DNA of 64,000 bases, taken from contig CANFOS010000005.1 of assembly GCA_947448735.1 (NCBI GenBank), positions 62,001 through 126,000 on the forward strand, in the 5' to 3' direction. Positions 20,750-29,229 of the stretch are shown in pieces (within the stretch, counting starts at the first letter, position 1; each line of letters begins with the position of its first letter). The stretch is from Comamonadaceae bacterium (GTDB taxonomy: Bacteria; Pseudomonadota; Gammaproteobacteria; Burkholderiales; Burkholderiaceae_C). The notes below the pieces were generated by a model. That model did not search any database. It saw nothing but the letters and a program-made list of their open reading frames with translations, and was not told the DNA's origin. Both the position numbers and the translations under genes were made by a program.

Positions 20750-20795
20750 ACCCTGAACCCTGAACCCTGAACCCTGAACCCTGAACCCTGAACCC
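20742..20795 (+). repeat. Tandem heptamer CCCTGAA, about 7.7 copies
   Basis: Seven perfect CCCTGAA units (20744-20792) plus partial ends. The first unit holds the stop codon of the upstream lipoprotein gene. Because seven is not a multiple of three, the array presents TGA in every frame. It ends 15 bases before the aminotransferase start and occupies most of the gap. Confidence 0.95.
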
Positions 20796-20810
20796 AACTC
20801 CAAATTTCTC

Positions 20811-21755
20811 ATGAATAACACCCTGCCCGACACGCTTTGCTATCTCAATGGTGACTACACACCGCTCAAAGACGCCAAGATCAGCGTCATGGACCGAGGG
20901 TTCATCTTTGGCGATGGCGTGTATGAGGTTGTTCCCGCCTACGCGGGTCAGCTTTTTCGTTTTGCACACCACATGGCCCGGCTTGACCGCAGCCTGGCGG
21001 AGCTGCGCATACCCAACCCCATGACGCCTGCCGGCTGGCGCGAGATTGCTATGGAATTGATAGCTGCTCGCGCACATGAAATAAGCGCTGCAGCGCCGAA
21101 TGATGAGCTAACAACGCGCCAAAACGCCGCGCCGCCCGACCAGCTCATCTACATCCAGGTCAGCCGGGGCGTGGCCATGCGTGACCACGTCATGCCGCCC
21201 GGCTTAAAGCCCAGCGTGTTTGTGATGGTCAACGCCATGAAGCTGCCCAGCCCACAGCAACGCAGTGAAGGCGTGGCCTGCGTCACGGCCGCCGACTTTC
21301 GCTGGGAGAAAGCCCACATCAAAAGCACCAGCTTGCTGGGCGCGGTGTTTTCGCGCCAGATCAGCGCTGACGAGGGTGCGTTAGAAACCATCATGTTCAG
21401 GGGCGATTATTTGAGCGAAGCGGCCGCCAGCAATGTGTGGGTGGTCAAAGACGGCAAAGTGATCGGCCCCTTGCGCGACAACCTGGTGCTCGAGGGCATT
21501 CGTTATGGCCTGTTTGAAGAGCTGTGCCGCGCCCAGGGGATTGATTTCGAGCTGCGCCGCATCACGCGGGCCGAAGTGCTTGACGCTGACGAATTGCTGC
21601 TGTCGTCTGCCACGAAGGAAGTGCTGCCCGTCACCCTGCTGGACGGCAACAAGGTAGGCCACGGCGCAAACATCGGGCGACCCGGCCCGGTGTACGCCAG
21701 ACTGTATGCCGCCTACCAAGGAGCAAAGCAGCAATCCCGGGACCACGCCGCATGA
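20811..21755 (+). CDS. dat: D-amino-acid aminotransferase (class IV PLP enzyme)
   Basis: A 314-residue fold-type IV aminotransferase. CYLNGDYTPLKDAKISVMDRGFIFGDGVYEVVP is the D-alanine aminotransferase N terminus. The PLP lysine is in HIKSTSLLG (near residue 174), with LSEAAASNVWVV afterwards contacting the cofactor phosphate. It makes or uses D-Ala/D-Glu with pyruvate/2-oxoglutarate. Compared with the family, about 25-30 extra residues lie between RIPNPMTPAGW and IYIQVSRGVAMR; half of these (AMELIAARAHEISAAA) are a family 1 repeat. It overlaps the DUF493 gene by four bases and precedes lipB. Confidence 0.88.
   Translation: MNNTLPDTLCYLNGDYTPLKDAKISVMDRGFIFGDGVYEVVPAYAGQLFRFAHHMARLDRSLAELRIPNPMTPAGWREIAMELIAARAHEISAAAPNDELTTRQNAAPPDQLIYIQVSRGVAMRDHVMPPGLKPSVFVMVNAMKLPSPQQRSEGVACVTAADFRWEKAHIKSTSLLGAVFSRQISADEGALETIMFRGDYLSEAAASNVWVVKDGKVIGPLRDNLVLEGIRYGLFEELCRAQGIDFELRRITRAEVLDADELLLSSATKEVLPVTLLDGNKVGHGANIGRPGPVYARLYAAYQGAKQQSRDHAA
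21048..21094 (+). repeat. Dispersed element (family 1, short form) inside dat
   Basis: Reads GCTATGGAATTGATAGCTGC, then TCGCGCACATGAAATAAGCG and CTGCAGC. Sense to the gene and read in the frame GCT-ATG..ATA-GCT-GCT. Confidence 0.8.
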
Positions 21756-22054
21756 GCACCCCAGACTTGCCTGACACCGTCCCGCAAGCGCCCAAGCAGG
21801 AATCCCTGATCGAGTACCCGTCCCAGTTCCCGATCAAGGTCATGGGCCTGAAGGTCGATGGCCTGGTCGCCGCCATCACCCACGTCGCGCATCAGTTCGA
21901 CCCTGCTTTTGACGCGTCCACCATCGAGCTGCGCGAAAGCAAGGGCGGCAAATACCTGGGTGTCACCGTCACCGTCACCGCCACCAGCCGTGAACAGTTA
22001 GACGAGCTGTACCGCACGCTGAGCACGCACCCGATGGTGAAAGTGGTGCTCTAG
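21752..22054 (+). CDS. ybeD: YbeD-like DUF493 protein
   Basis: A 100-residue ACT-like domain protein of the DUF493 family: [23 protein letters not shown], then [52 protein letters not shown]. It is commonly found just before lipB, as here (3-base gap), and is thought to be regulatory, with no defined reaction. Its ATG overlaps the dat stop (ATGA). Confidence 0.9.
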   Translation: MSTPDLPDTVPQAPKQESLIEYPSQFPIKVMGLKVDGLVAAITHVAHQFDPAFDASTIELRESKGGKYLGVTVTVTATSREQLDELYRTLSTHPMVKVVL

Positions 22055-22056
22055 CC

Positions 22057-22773
22057 ATGCAGGTTCGCGAGCTGGGTCTGGTCGAGTATTTGCCCACCTT
22101 TAAGGCCATGCAGGCTTTCGCGGCCGACAGAGCCGCCACCAGAACCCCAACAACAGGCCCAAACACCCCTCAAATTAGCCTGCAGCCCAATGAAAACGTG
22201 GGCGATCAGCTATGGATATGTGAGCATCCGCCGGTCTACACCCAGGGGCTGGCGGGCAAGGTTGAGCATGTTTTAAACCCCGGCAACATCCCCGTGGTGC
22301 CAACTGACCGGGGCGGTCAGGTGACGTTTCATGGGCCGGGGCAGGTGGTGGCTTACCCGCTGATGGACTTGAGGGCGGCCGGCTATTTCGTCAAGGAATA
22401 CGTGTACCGGGTCGAAGAGTCGGTGATTCGCACGCTCGCCCATTTTGGCGTGACCGGCCATCGGGTCACAGGTGCGCCAGGGATTTATGTGCGGCTGGAC
22501 GACCCGTTCAGCCATGCGGCGCGGGATAAAGCGGACACCTCGTTTGTCGGCATGGGCAAGATCGCCGCTCTCGGCATCAAGGTCAGCCGCCACTGCACTT
22601 ACCACGGCGTGGCGCTGAATGTGGCGATGGACCTGGTGCCGTTTTCGCGGATCAACCCTTGCGGCTATGCGGGTTTGCAAACCGTTGACCTTCGTACAAT
22701 CGGCGTCTCAGTGGACTGGCAAGAGGCCGCTGACATGTTCAGTCAAAAGCTTGTCCGCTACCTTGCACCGTAA
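22057..22773 (+). CDS. lipB: Octanoyl-[acyl-carrier-protein]:protein N-octanoyltransferase
   Basis: LipB moves octanoate from acyl carrier protein to lipoyl domains of the pyruvate and 2-oxoglutarate dehydrogenases and the glycine cleavage H protein. The 238-residue protein shows [60 protein letters not shown] with the catalytic Lys and Cys. About 25 extra residues follow the first helix ([20 protein letters not shown]) as a proline/threonine-rich loop. Operon dat - ybeD - lipB - lipA. Confidence 0.95.
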   Translation: MQVRELGLVEYLPTFKAMQAFAADRAATRTPTTGPNTPQISLQPNENVGDQLWICEHPPVYTQGLAGKVEHVLNPGNIPVVPTDRGGQVTFHGPGQVVAYPLMDLRAAGYFVKEYVYRVEESVIRTLAHFGVTGHRVTGAPGIYVRLDDPFSHAARDKADTSFVGMGKIAALGIKVSRHCTYHGVALNVAMDLVPFSRINPCGYAGLQTVDLRTIGVSVDWQEAADMFSQKLVRYLAP

Positions 22774-22785
22774 AGTCAACACACC

Positions 22786-23781
22786 ATGAGCACACAGGAA
22801 GTCGTCCGGGACGTTCAAAGCCAGCAAGACTACAACCCGCTGGCCAAGCAAAAGGCGGCGGCCAAGCTGTCGCGCATTCCGGTCAAGGTTGAGCAAGCGC
22901 CGCTTTTAAAGAAACCTGAGTGGATACGCGTCAAGGCGGGCTCGCCCAGCACGCGGTTTTACGAGATCAAGCAGATCCTGCGCGAGAACAAGCTCAACAC
23001 GGTGTGTGAAGAAGCCAGTTGCCCCAACATCGGCGAATGCTTTGGCAAGGGCACCGCCACTTTCATGATCATGGGCGACAAGTGCACCCGGCGGTGCCCG
23101 TTTTGCGACGTCGGCCACGGCCGGCCAGACCCGCTGGATGCGGACGAGCCGATGAATCTGGCCAAAACCATCGCGGCGCTCAAGCTCAAGTACGTGGTGA
23201 TCACCAGCGTGGACCGCGATGATTTGCGTGACGGCGGCAGCGGCCATTTTGTCCAATGCATCCAAAAGATCCGCGAGCTGTCGCCCGCCACAACGATTGA
23301 AATTTTGGTGCCTGACTTTCGGGGCCGCGACGACCGGGCGCTGGAGATTTTGAAAGCCGCGCCACCCGACGTGATGAACCACAACCTGGAAACCACGGCC
23401 CGTCTGTACAAGGAAGCGCGACCTGGCAGCGACTACCAGTTCTCATTGAACCTGCTCAAAAAGTTCAAGGCTCTGCACCCTAACGTGCCGACCAAGAGCG
23501 GCATCATGGTTGGCCTGGGCGAGACCGACGAAGAGATTTTGCAGGTCATGCGCGACATGCGTGCACACAACATCGACATGCTGACGATTGGCCAGTACCT
23601 GGCGCCGTCCATGTCGCACCTGCCGGTGCGGCGCTACGTTCACCCCGACACCTTCAAGATGTTTGAAGACCAAGCCTACCAAATGGGTTTTACCCATGCA
23701 GCCGTAGGCGCGATGGTGCGCAGCAGTTACCACGCCGATGTGCAGGCGCATGCGGCTGGTGTGGGCACGGTTTCACCATAA
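22786..23781 (+). CDS. lipA: Lipoyl synthase (radical SAM)
   Basis: LipA inserts two sulfurs into protein-bound octanoyl groups. The 331-residue enzyme has the auxiliary cluster motif [12 protein letters not shown] and the radical SAM motif CTRRCPFCD, followed by the conserved [18 protein letters not shown] and GLGETDEE. The C-terminal region includes [17 protein letters not shown] and a Ser in MVRSSYHAD that binds the auxiliary cluster. It begins 12 bases after lipB. Confidence 0.97.
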   Translation: MSTQEVVRDVQSQQDYNPLAKQKAAAKLSRIPVKVEQAPLLKKPEWIRVKAGSPSTRFYEIKQILRENKLNTVCEEASCPNIGECFGKGTATFMIMGDKCTRRCPFCDVGHGRPDPLDADEPMNLAKTIAALKLKYVVITSVDRDDLRDGGSGHFVQCIQKIRELSPATTIEILVPDFRGRDDRALEILKAAPPDVMNHNLETTARLYKEARPGSDYQFSLNLLKKFKALHPNVPTKSGIMVGLGETDEEILQVMRDMRAHNIDMLTIGQYLAPSMSHLPVRRYVHPDTFKMFEDQAYQMGFTHAAVGAMVRSSYHADVQAHAAGVGTVSP

Positions 23782-23844
23782 CGCAGGTTTTGAATTGAAG
23801 AAGGACGCCGCACGAGTATCCGTGCGCGACGCGCCACACGAAGG

Positions 23845-24420
23845 CTAACGTAGGTGCCTGGACCGCTTGGCCTGAAACAGCTGTGGAATGCTGACGCGGC
23901 GTGGCCCGGGCAGCAACTCAAACGATTGCCCAGACTGGATGGTTCCCGAAGCTTCAACCGACAGGTAAAAACCGCAAAACCCGCTTTGCACCATCAGTCT
24001 GCTGGCCTGGGAAAAGCCGAGGACGGCGTTGAACTTGCCGCAAGGTTCGCGCGGCAGGGTGACTGTCAATTCGCAGTTCGGGAACCGCAACATGTCGCCC
24101 ACCCAAACCTGTGTTTCCAGCAGCCCTGAAAGCGTCAGGTTTTCGCCCAGCGAGCCATGGGGCAGGCTGTTATCGATCGGGCTGACACCGGCGTCAAGCC
24201 TGGCGTTTTGCCAGAACGCATAATGTTCTGAAGGGTACGCATAAACGGCTTTTTCAAGCCCGCCATGCACCGACAAATCAGCCTGCTCGTCGCCCATCAG
24301 GCCGAGCGGCATGACCACGGTGCTGGCCGTCGTGGATCGCTTGTTGAAAGCCGTCAGGATGCTGCGCTCTCCCACCCTGACCCGCCTGGCCGCTCCCAAC
24401 TGAACGCCGAGAAGTTTCAA
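23845..24420 (-). CDS. MOSC-domain protein (YiiM-like)
   Basis: About 191 residues with the MOSC fold: KRSTTASTVVMPLGLMGDEQADLSVHGGLEKAVYAYPSEHY, GENLTLSGLLETQVWVGDMLRF, and the conserved Cys in LPREPCGKF. Related YiiM detoxifies N-hydroxylated bases as a molybdenum cofactor enzyme. No ATG is available at the expected N terminus; TTG at 24420 gives LKLLGVQLG, matching the usual MKLLSV start, with an alternative TTG at 24450. It follows the glycine-zipper lipoprotein gene by 16 bases. Confidence 0.8.
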   Translation of the reverse strand: MKLLGVQLGAARRVRVGERSILTAFNKRSTTASTVVMPLGLMGDEQADLSVHGGLEKAVYAYPSEHYAFWQNARLDAGVSPIDNSLPHGSLGENLTLSGLLETQVWVGDMLRFPNCELTVTLPREPCGKFNAVLGFSQASRLMVQSGFCGFYLSVEASGTIQSGQSFELLPGPRRVSIPQLFQAKRSRHLR

Positions 24421-24436
24421 AAGCCAGTCCCGCCCA

Positions 24437-24904
24437 TCAGTTCCAGCCAATCACGTCAAAGCCCTTTTCAGTCAGGCACCGCTGCACGTACTCACGGTAA
24501 ACCGGGCTGGCCTTGTCGTTGTGAAATGCGCCCGACACCGCGCCTGCCGATCCACCCACGGCTGCGCCTGCAGCGCCTGCCCGCAGCACGTTGCTGCTGC
24601 GGCCCGTGATCAGTGCACCGACCGCTGAGGCCACACCGGCAACCGCCGCGCCTTCTCCCGCGCGCCGGCCGACGTCGTTGGTTTTCTGGTCCGGGCTCAG
24701 TCCTGCCTGCGCCGCCCTTGCCATGCAATTGTCCGCCTCAAGGCGGCCTTGCGCCTCACCGACACGGTTCAGCGTCGCGTTCGGGTACAGCACCGGTCGG
24801 GCCGACGGGCTGCCGGGTCCGGCAGAGGCGCAGCCTGTCAGGCCTGCAACGGCGATGAAAAGTACGACCCAAGACGATCCAATGGTGGGCTTTAAATGTG
24901 TCAT
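24437..24904 (-). CDS. Glycine-zipper lipoprotein
   Basis: A 155-residue exported protein. The signal MTHLKPTIGSSWVVLFIAVAGLTGCAS ends in the lipobox LTGC. Later, residues about 80-130 form an alanine- and glycine-rich zipper (GEGAAVAGVASAVGALITG, AGAAGAAVGGSAGAVSGAF), and the C terminus YREYVQRCLTEKGFDVIGWN is typical of small OmpA/SlyB-like lipoproteins. It probably sits in the outer membrane. The ATG at 24904 is the only start giving a signal peptide. It diverges from the small membrane gene at 25009. Confidence 0.82.
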   Translation of the reverse strand: MTHLKPTIGSSWVVLFIAVAGLTGCASAGPGSPSARPVLYPNATLNRVGEAQGRLEADNCMARAAQAGLSPDQKTNDVGRRAGEGAAVAGVASAVGALITGRSSNVLRAGAAGAAVGGSAGAVSGAFHNDKASPVYREYVQRCLTEKGFDVIGWN

Positions 24905-24975
24905 GAAGAAAGCGTGCGCCCAGAAACACTCGATGGTTTTCGCCCTACGCCCTTGAAAAGGTAAAATAACAACAT

Positions 24976-24987
24976 TGTTCGCGAACA
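24976..24987. promoter_or_regulatory. Perfect 12 bp palindrome in a divergent promoter gap
   Basis: TGTTCGCGAACA lies between the lipoprotein gene (start 24904, minus) and the small membrane protein gene (start 25009, plus). Its place and symmetry fit an operator for a dimeric regulator. It does not match the betaproteobacterial LexA box. Confidence 0.4.
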
Positions 24988-25008
24988 CCTCAGATTTTAG
25001 GAATGTCA

Positions 25009-25167
25009 ATGACCCACCCAACCGACCATCCAGCCTCAGTTTCTCATGATGCACCGCAGCAGCCCGACGTGGTGGAGTCCATCGCGCACGCCGCACCCAT
25101 GATTTTGCCGGTCGTGGGAGGTGTGCTGATGTTCCTGCTCGCGTTTATTGCGGTTTTTATGGCCTGA
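25009..25167 (+). CDS. Small single-span membrane protein (52 residues)
   Basis: A short open frame encodes MTHPTDHPASVSHDAP, then a histidine- and acid-rich segment, and a C-terminal hydrophobic helix (PMILPVVGGVLMFLLAFIAV, about residues 31-50). AGGA lies six bases before the ATG at 25009; an ATG two codons earlier has no spacing for it. A strong terminator follows within 30 bases, which supports a discrete transcription unit. No function can be assigned. Confidence 0.7.
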   Translation: MTHPTDHPASVSHDAPQQPDVVESIAHAAPMILPVVGGVLMFLLAFIAVFMA

Positions 25168-25192
25168 GAACGCCCGCCACGGCCGCCCCCGA

Positions 25193-25215
25193 AAGCCCGC
25201 ATCAGCGGGCTTTTT
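25193..25215 (+). terminator. Rho-independent terminator
   Basis: AGCCCGC and GCGGGCT pair around the loop ATCA and run into TTTTT. It lies 27 bases after the stop of the small membrane protein gene. Confidence 0.9.
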
Positions 25216-25249
25216 CACGCCTGATTGTCCACAGGGCGTGGCAGGAGGT

Positions 25250-25276
25250 TTGCATAACCTCATGCAAGTTTTGCAT
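25250..25276. promoter_or_regulatory. Candidate operator upstream of pckG
   Basis: TTGCAT, six bases, ATGCAA, three bases, TTGCAT: a perfect inverted pair plus a third half-site, 128-154 bases before the pckG start. A lone DnaA-box-like TTGTCCACA lies just before it at 25225-25233. Regulator unknown. Confidence 0.45.
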
Positions 25277-25403
25277 AGATTTAAGGGCGAACCGGCCTGT
25301 AACTTCCGGGCTAACTCCTAAAATACTTTCAAGACAGTTTTATGAACCCCATAAAAGGTGGTCGCAGGCCGTCAGTTTTGATTGTTAATTTTGGAGTTTC
25401 CTG

Positions 25404-27278
25404 ATGAACCATCCCGTGATGCAAGGGCTGTCGTTGAACACGCCCAGCTATGTTAAAAATGCAAAACTGATTGCCTGGGTTGCCGACATGGCGGCCCTGT
25501 GCAAACCCGATGCCCTTTACTGGTGCGATGGCAGCGACGCGGAATACCAGCGCCTGTGCCAGCAGCTGGTCGATGCCGGAACCTTCAAAAAGCTCAGCCC
25601 CACCAAGCGACCCAACAGCTATCTGGCTTGCAGTGACCCGTCCGACGTGGCCCGGGTAGAAGACCGCACCTACATTTGCTCGGCAAAAAAAGAAGACGCC
25701 GGTCCGACCAACAACTGGACCGACCCGGTTGAAATGCGTTCCACGCTGCAGCCCCTGTTCGACGGCTGCATGCAAGGCCGCACCATGTATGTGGTGCCCT
25801 TCAGCATGGGCCCGCTGGGCTCTCCAATTGCGCACATTGGCATAGAGCTGTCGGACAGCCCTTATGTTGCCGTCAACATGAAGATCATGACCCGCATGGG
25901 CAAGGCCGTGTATGACGTGCTGGGTGTCGAAGGCGAATTTGTGCCCTGCGTGCACACCGTGGGCGCCCCGTTGGCCGCTGGCGAGCAGGACGTGACCTGG
26001 CCCTGCAACAAAACCAAATACATCGTGCACTACCCCGAGACGCGCGAGATCTGGTCGTATGGTTCTGGCTACGGCGGAAATGCGCTGCTGGGTAAAAAAT
26101 GCTTTGCTTTGCGCATTGCGTCAAACATGGGCCGTGCGGCCTCAGAGGGACCGTCAGGCAACCCGGGCTGGCTGGCCGAGCACATGCTGATTTTGGGCGT
26201 GACCACGCCGCAAGGCAAAAAATACCATGTGGCGGCGGCGTTCCCCTCGGCCTGCGGCAAAACCAACTTCGCCATGCTGATCCCGCCCGCAGGCTTTGAC
26301 GGCTGGAAAGTCACCACCATTGGCGACGACATTGCATGGATCAAACCCGCAGCAGACGGCAAGCTGTACGCCATCAACCCGGAAGCCGGTTACTTTGGCG
26401 TCGCCCCCGGTACCAACACGCTGACCAACCCGAACTGCATGGCCAGCATTGAGCGCGACACGATTTTTACCAACGTCGCCCTGACCGACGACGGCGATGT
26501 GTGGTGGGAAGGCATGGGCAACCCACCTGCGCACGCCATCGACTGGCAAGGCAAGGACTGGACGCCAGCCATTGCCAAAGAAACCGGCGCCAAAGCCGCG
26601 CACCCGAATGCCCGCTTCACCGTGGCCGCCATCAACAACCCGGCGCTTGATGACGCCTGGGACGACCCCAAAGGTGTGGCAATTGACGCTTTCATGTTTG
26701 GCGGCCGCCGCTCAACCACCGTACCACTGGTGACCGAAGCACGCAACTGGGTAGAAGGCGTATACATGGCCGCCACCATGGGCAGCGAGACGACTGCAGC
26801 GGCCACCGGTCAGGCTGGCGTGGTGCGGCGCGACCCATTCGCCATGCTGCCTTTTACCGGCTACAACATGAGCGACTACTTCCAGCACTGGCTGGACATG
26901 GGCGAAAAGCTCGCCAAGACCGGTGCCACACTGCCCAAAATCTACACCACCAATTGGTTTCGCAAGGGTGATGACGGCAAGTTCGTCTGGCCTGGCTACG
27001 GGGAGAACATGCGTGTGCTCAAGTGGATGGTCGACCGCATTGAAGGCTCTGGCCAAGGCACCGACAACGTGATGGGCGTGACCCCAGGCTACAAAGACCT
27101 GACCTGGACGGGCCTGCCGTTCACGGCGCAGCAATTCGACACCGTGACCAGCATCGACAAATCGGCGTGGACGCAAGAGCTGAAACTGCACACCGAGCTG
27201 TTCAATCAACTGGCACACCATTTGCCAAAAGCGCTGACGGACACCAAAGCGGCGATTGAAAAACGCCTGGCCGCTTAA
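25404..27278 (+). CDS. pckG: Phosphoenolpyruvate carboxykinase (GTP)
   Basis: Converts oxaloacetate plus GTP to phosphoenolpyruvate, CO2 and GDP, the entry to gluconeogenesis. The 624-residue protein is of the GTP-type, not the ATP-type. It has the P-loop with reactive Cys [14 protein letters not shown] near residue 278, the preceding [21 protein letters not shown], the metal-binding [10 protein letters not shown] and the C-terminal lid region [20 protein letters not shown]. It stands alone, followed by a strong terminator, and has a putative operator upstream. With malate synthase and acetoacetyl-CoA synthetase in the same window it fits growth on acids. Confidence 0.97.
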   Translation: MNHPVMQGLSLNTPSYVKNAKLIAWVADMAALCKPDALYWCDGSDAEYQRLCQQLVDAGTFKKLSPTKRPNSYLACSDPSDVARVEDRTYICSAKKEDAGPTNNWTDPVEMRSTLQPLFDGCMQGRTMYVVPFSMGPLGSPIAHIGIELSDSPYVAVNMKIMTRMGKAVYDVLGVEGEFVPCVHTVGAPLAAGEQDVTWPCNKTKYIVHYPETREIWSYGSGYGGNALLGKKCFALRIASNMGRAASEGPSGNPGWLAEHMLILGVTTPQGKKYHVAAAFPSACGKTNFAMLIPPAGFDGWKVTTIGDDIAWIKPAADGKLYAINPEAGYFGVAPGTNTLTNPNCMASIERDTIFTNVALTDDGDVWWEGMGNPPAHAIDWQGKDWTPAIAKETGAKAAHPNARFTVAAINNPALDDAWDDPKGVAIDAFMFGGRRSTTVPLVTEARNWVEGVYMAATMGSETTAAATGQAGVVRRDPFAMLPFTGYNMSDYFQHWLDMGEKLAKTGATLPKIYTTNWFRKGDDGKFVWPGYGENMRVLKWMVDRIEGSGQGTDNVMGVTPGYKDLTWTGLPFTAQQFDTVTSIDKSAWTQELKLHTELFNQLAHHLPKALTDTKAAIEKRLAA

Positions 27279-27296
27279 ACTTTCTCGACTGCCATA

Positions 27297-27326
27297 GAAA
27301 AACCGCGCTCAGGCGCGGTTTTTTTG
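27297..27326 (+). terminator. Rho-independent terminator of pckG
   Basis: AACCGCGC and GCGCGGTT pair around TCAG-like loop bases and continue into a run of seven or more T. It starts about 20 bases after the pckG stop. Confidence 0.92.
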
Positions 27327-27393
27327 TGGGTCAAAGCGATACCAAGGTTTCGGCGCCGCACCGCCTAAGTGAGCGACCACTTATCGAGGTGCA

Positions 27394-27906
27394 TCAAGCC
27401 CTGTTCGATCGATTGGGCGCTGATGGCAACACCGCGCGGGTGGTCGCTGGTGGTACAAAAAGCAAGGCCTCGTCGCGCGCGTCATAGCGTGCGTCAGCCC
27501 GCTGCATGGCACACCGCAAATCGGCCATCACGCGATCATCGGTTTGCGCCATGGCCCAAAGGCGTTCGTCAGCCCGCCTGGTGGCCAAATTGCGTGACCA
27601 GCGGTCCAGCGACGCCTTGATGCTGGCCGCCAAAGTGCGTGACGTGCTGGCGCAAACCGCCAAGGTGGCAAACGCCACCACCCACAAGCCGATCCACATC
27701 ACCAGCAAATGGCCCTCGGCCATGCTGTCCATCACCTGATAAGCCACCACCATCACGGCAGCCGCCATGGCTGACAACAGCAAGGTGGCCAGACTGCGTG
27801 TGCCGGAAAAACCGCGCTTGATCGCTTGAGCGGACGCAATGGCTGACTCAACCCGGGCAACGCCAGGGTGCTGGGTGGAATATTCAAGATGGACGAAGCT
27901 GGTCAT
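27394..27906 (-). CDS. Hypothetical two-helix membrane protein
   Basis: A 170-residue protein, MTSFVHLEYSTQHPGV start. Two hydrophobic helices (LATLLLSAMAAAVMVVAYQVM and LLVMWIGLWVVAFATLAVCA, about residues 40-92) are followed by a charged, Arg-rich cytoplasmic helix (LDRWSRNLATRRADERLWAMAQTDDRVMADLRCAMQRADARYDARDE). No family recognised. The ATG at 27906 is preferred to a start nine codons upstream because GGAAACACC precedes it. It is divergent from the LysR gene. Confidence 0.7.
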   Translation of the reverse strand: MTSFVHLEYSTQHPGVARVESAIASAQAIKRGFSGTRSLATLLLSAMAAAVMVVAYQVMDSMAEGHLLVMWIGLWVVAFATLAVCASTSRTLAASIKASLDRWSRNLATRRADERLWAMAQTDDRVMADLRCAMQRADARYDARDEALLFVPPATTRAVLPSAPNRSNRA

Positions 27907-28006
27907 GGTGTTTCCTCTTTTGGCAATATCCATCGCGGAACCGTTTTGGATAGGAGGATATTAGGGTTATCACTGATCTTATTCAACTTTATCTTTATGA
28001 TGTCAG

Positions 28007-28025
28007 TTATTCATAACAGTGATAA
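28007..28025. promoter_or_regulatory. LysR-type T-N11-A box in the regulator's own promoter
   Basis: TTAT, eleven bases, ATAA forms the classic LysR-type box. It overlaps GTTAT-TC-ATAAC (28006-28017), and an outer pair TTATCACTG (27967-27975) / CAGTGATAA (28017-28025) spans it. The box ends nine bases before the LysR ATG, so autoregulation is likely. Confidence 0.6.
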
Positions 28026-28034
28026 TTGAAGCCT

Positions 28035-29009
28035 ATGCCAGCAAACGGTACGCCCAAGCCGCCCAACTTTCGCACCTTGGATCTGAATCTTCTGCGCGTA
28101 TTTGACGAAGTGATGGTCGAGCGCAGCCTGACCCGGGCGGCCCGCAATCTGTCACTCACCCAGCCCGCGGTCAGCAACGCATTGCGACGTCTGCGCAGCA
28201 CACTCGGCGACGATCTCGTGGTCCGGGACGGCCAAGGCATGGCACCAACGCCACGCGCCTTGGCGCTGTGGCCCGCCGTGCGCGAGGCGCTGCGCCTGTT
28301 GCAGGCGTCGTTGAGCCCCAGCAGTTTTGATGCCGCTACCGCCAACACTACATTCGTGCTGACGATGGCCGACGCCACCGCCGCCGAGCTGATGCCCGGG
28401 CTGATCGACATCTTGGAGCGCGAGGCCCCAGGCGTGGCCATCCGCGTACTGCCGCTGAGCACCCGCGACCCGCGCCGGCTGCTCGACGAAGGTGTGGCCG
28501 ATCTGGCGCTGGGTTACTTCCCATCCGTGCTGGCCGACCTGGTGGTGCGCGCCCAGACGGGCGATGCCGTGGCCTTTGCCCACCAGCGGCTGTATGACGG
28601 CCAGTACGTGTGTGTGATGCGCGCCGGCCATCCGCTGGCACACGGCCCGTTGACGATCGACAGTTTTTGCGCTGCACGCCACATGCTGGTCAGCTTTTCG
28701 GGCCGTCCGTACGGGTTCATTGATGAGTCCCTCGCCTCGCTAGGCCGTCAGCGCCAGGTGGTGCTGACGGTCAACCAGTTCTTCACCGCGGGCCGCGTGG
28801 TGGCGCATTCCAACTTGCTGACGGTGCTGCCCCAGCACTTTGTCAGCGTTACCGGCATCGCTGACCAACTGGTGCTGCGGCCCCTGCCATTTGACGTCGC
28901 GCCGGTCCACGTGGATGCCGTGTGGCACAGCCGTGTTGACTCGCAAAGTGCCCACACATGGCTGCGTAGCGCCGTGCTGCGGGCCGCCAGACAAGCGTTT
29001 GCCGCCTGA
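28035..29009 (+). CDS. LysR-family transcriptional regulator
   Basis: A 324-residue regulator. The winged helix-turn-helix is clear: LDLNLLRVFDEVMVERSLTRAARNLSLTQPAVSNALRRLRSTLGDDLVVR (residues about 15-65). The C-terminal effector domain has the NahR/LinR-like style (DLALGYFPSV, FTAGRVVAHSNLLTVLP), which usually binds small aromatic or carboxylic acids. It likely controls the transporter and oxygenase genes that follow, an inference from position. The ATG at 28035 is used; a TTG at 28026 is possible but overlaps the box. Confidence 0.88.
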   Translation: MPANGTPKPPNFRTLDLNLLRVFDEVMVERSLTRAARNLSLTQPAVSNALRRLRSTLGDDLVVRDGQGMAPTPRALALWPAVREALRLLQASLSPSSFDAATANTTFVLTMADATAAELMPGLIDILEREAPGVAIRVLPLSTRDPRRLLDEGVADLALGYFPSVLADLVVRAQTGDAVAFAHQRLYDGQYVCVMRAGHPLAHGPLTIDSFCAARHMLVSFSGRPYGFIDESLASLGRQRQVVLTVNQFFTAGRVVAHSNLLTVLPQHFVSVTGIADQLVLRPLPFDVAPVHVDAVWHSRVDSQSAHTWLRSAVLRAARQAFAA

Positions 29010-29229
29010 TGACAACTATAAAATGTTAAGAACAATGCAGCTGCTCGCCCATACATCTGGTGACCTGTAGGCACCCTGTCGTCACTTTTTTAGGTAAAAA
29101 GGCCTCGAAAAGACCCAGACACCCGCTCTTGACGCGTGGCGCACACTTTGCTTGTACTACTTGTCGAAAATGAATGTTTAAAAGCACCCTTTCGGCTAAC
29201 ATGCGTTCGACTTAAACCAAGGATTCACC

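Noticed and set aside
20742..20795. CRISPR-like or telomere-like array
   Set aside because: The units are seven bases without spacers, so it is a simple tandem repeat. The likeness to CCCTAAA telomere repeats is coincidence.
24976..24987. TGTTCGCGAACA as a LexA/SOS box
   Set aside because: Betaproteobacterial LexA sites follow CTGT-N8-ACAG, which this does not match; neighbouring genes are not SOS genes.
25225..25233. TTGTCCACA as part of an origin
   Set aside because: A single DnaA-box match 35 kb from oriC occurs by chance often; no cluster or AT-rich unwinding region lies there.
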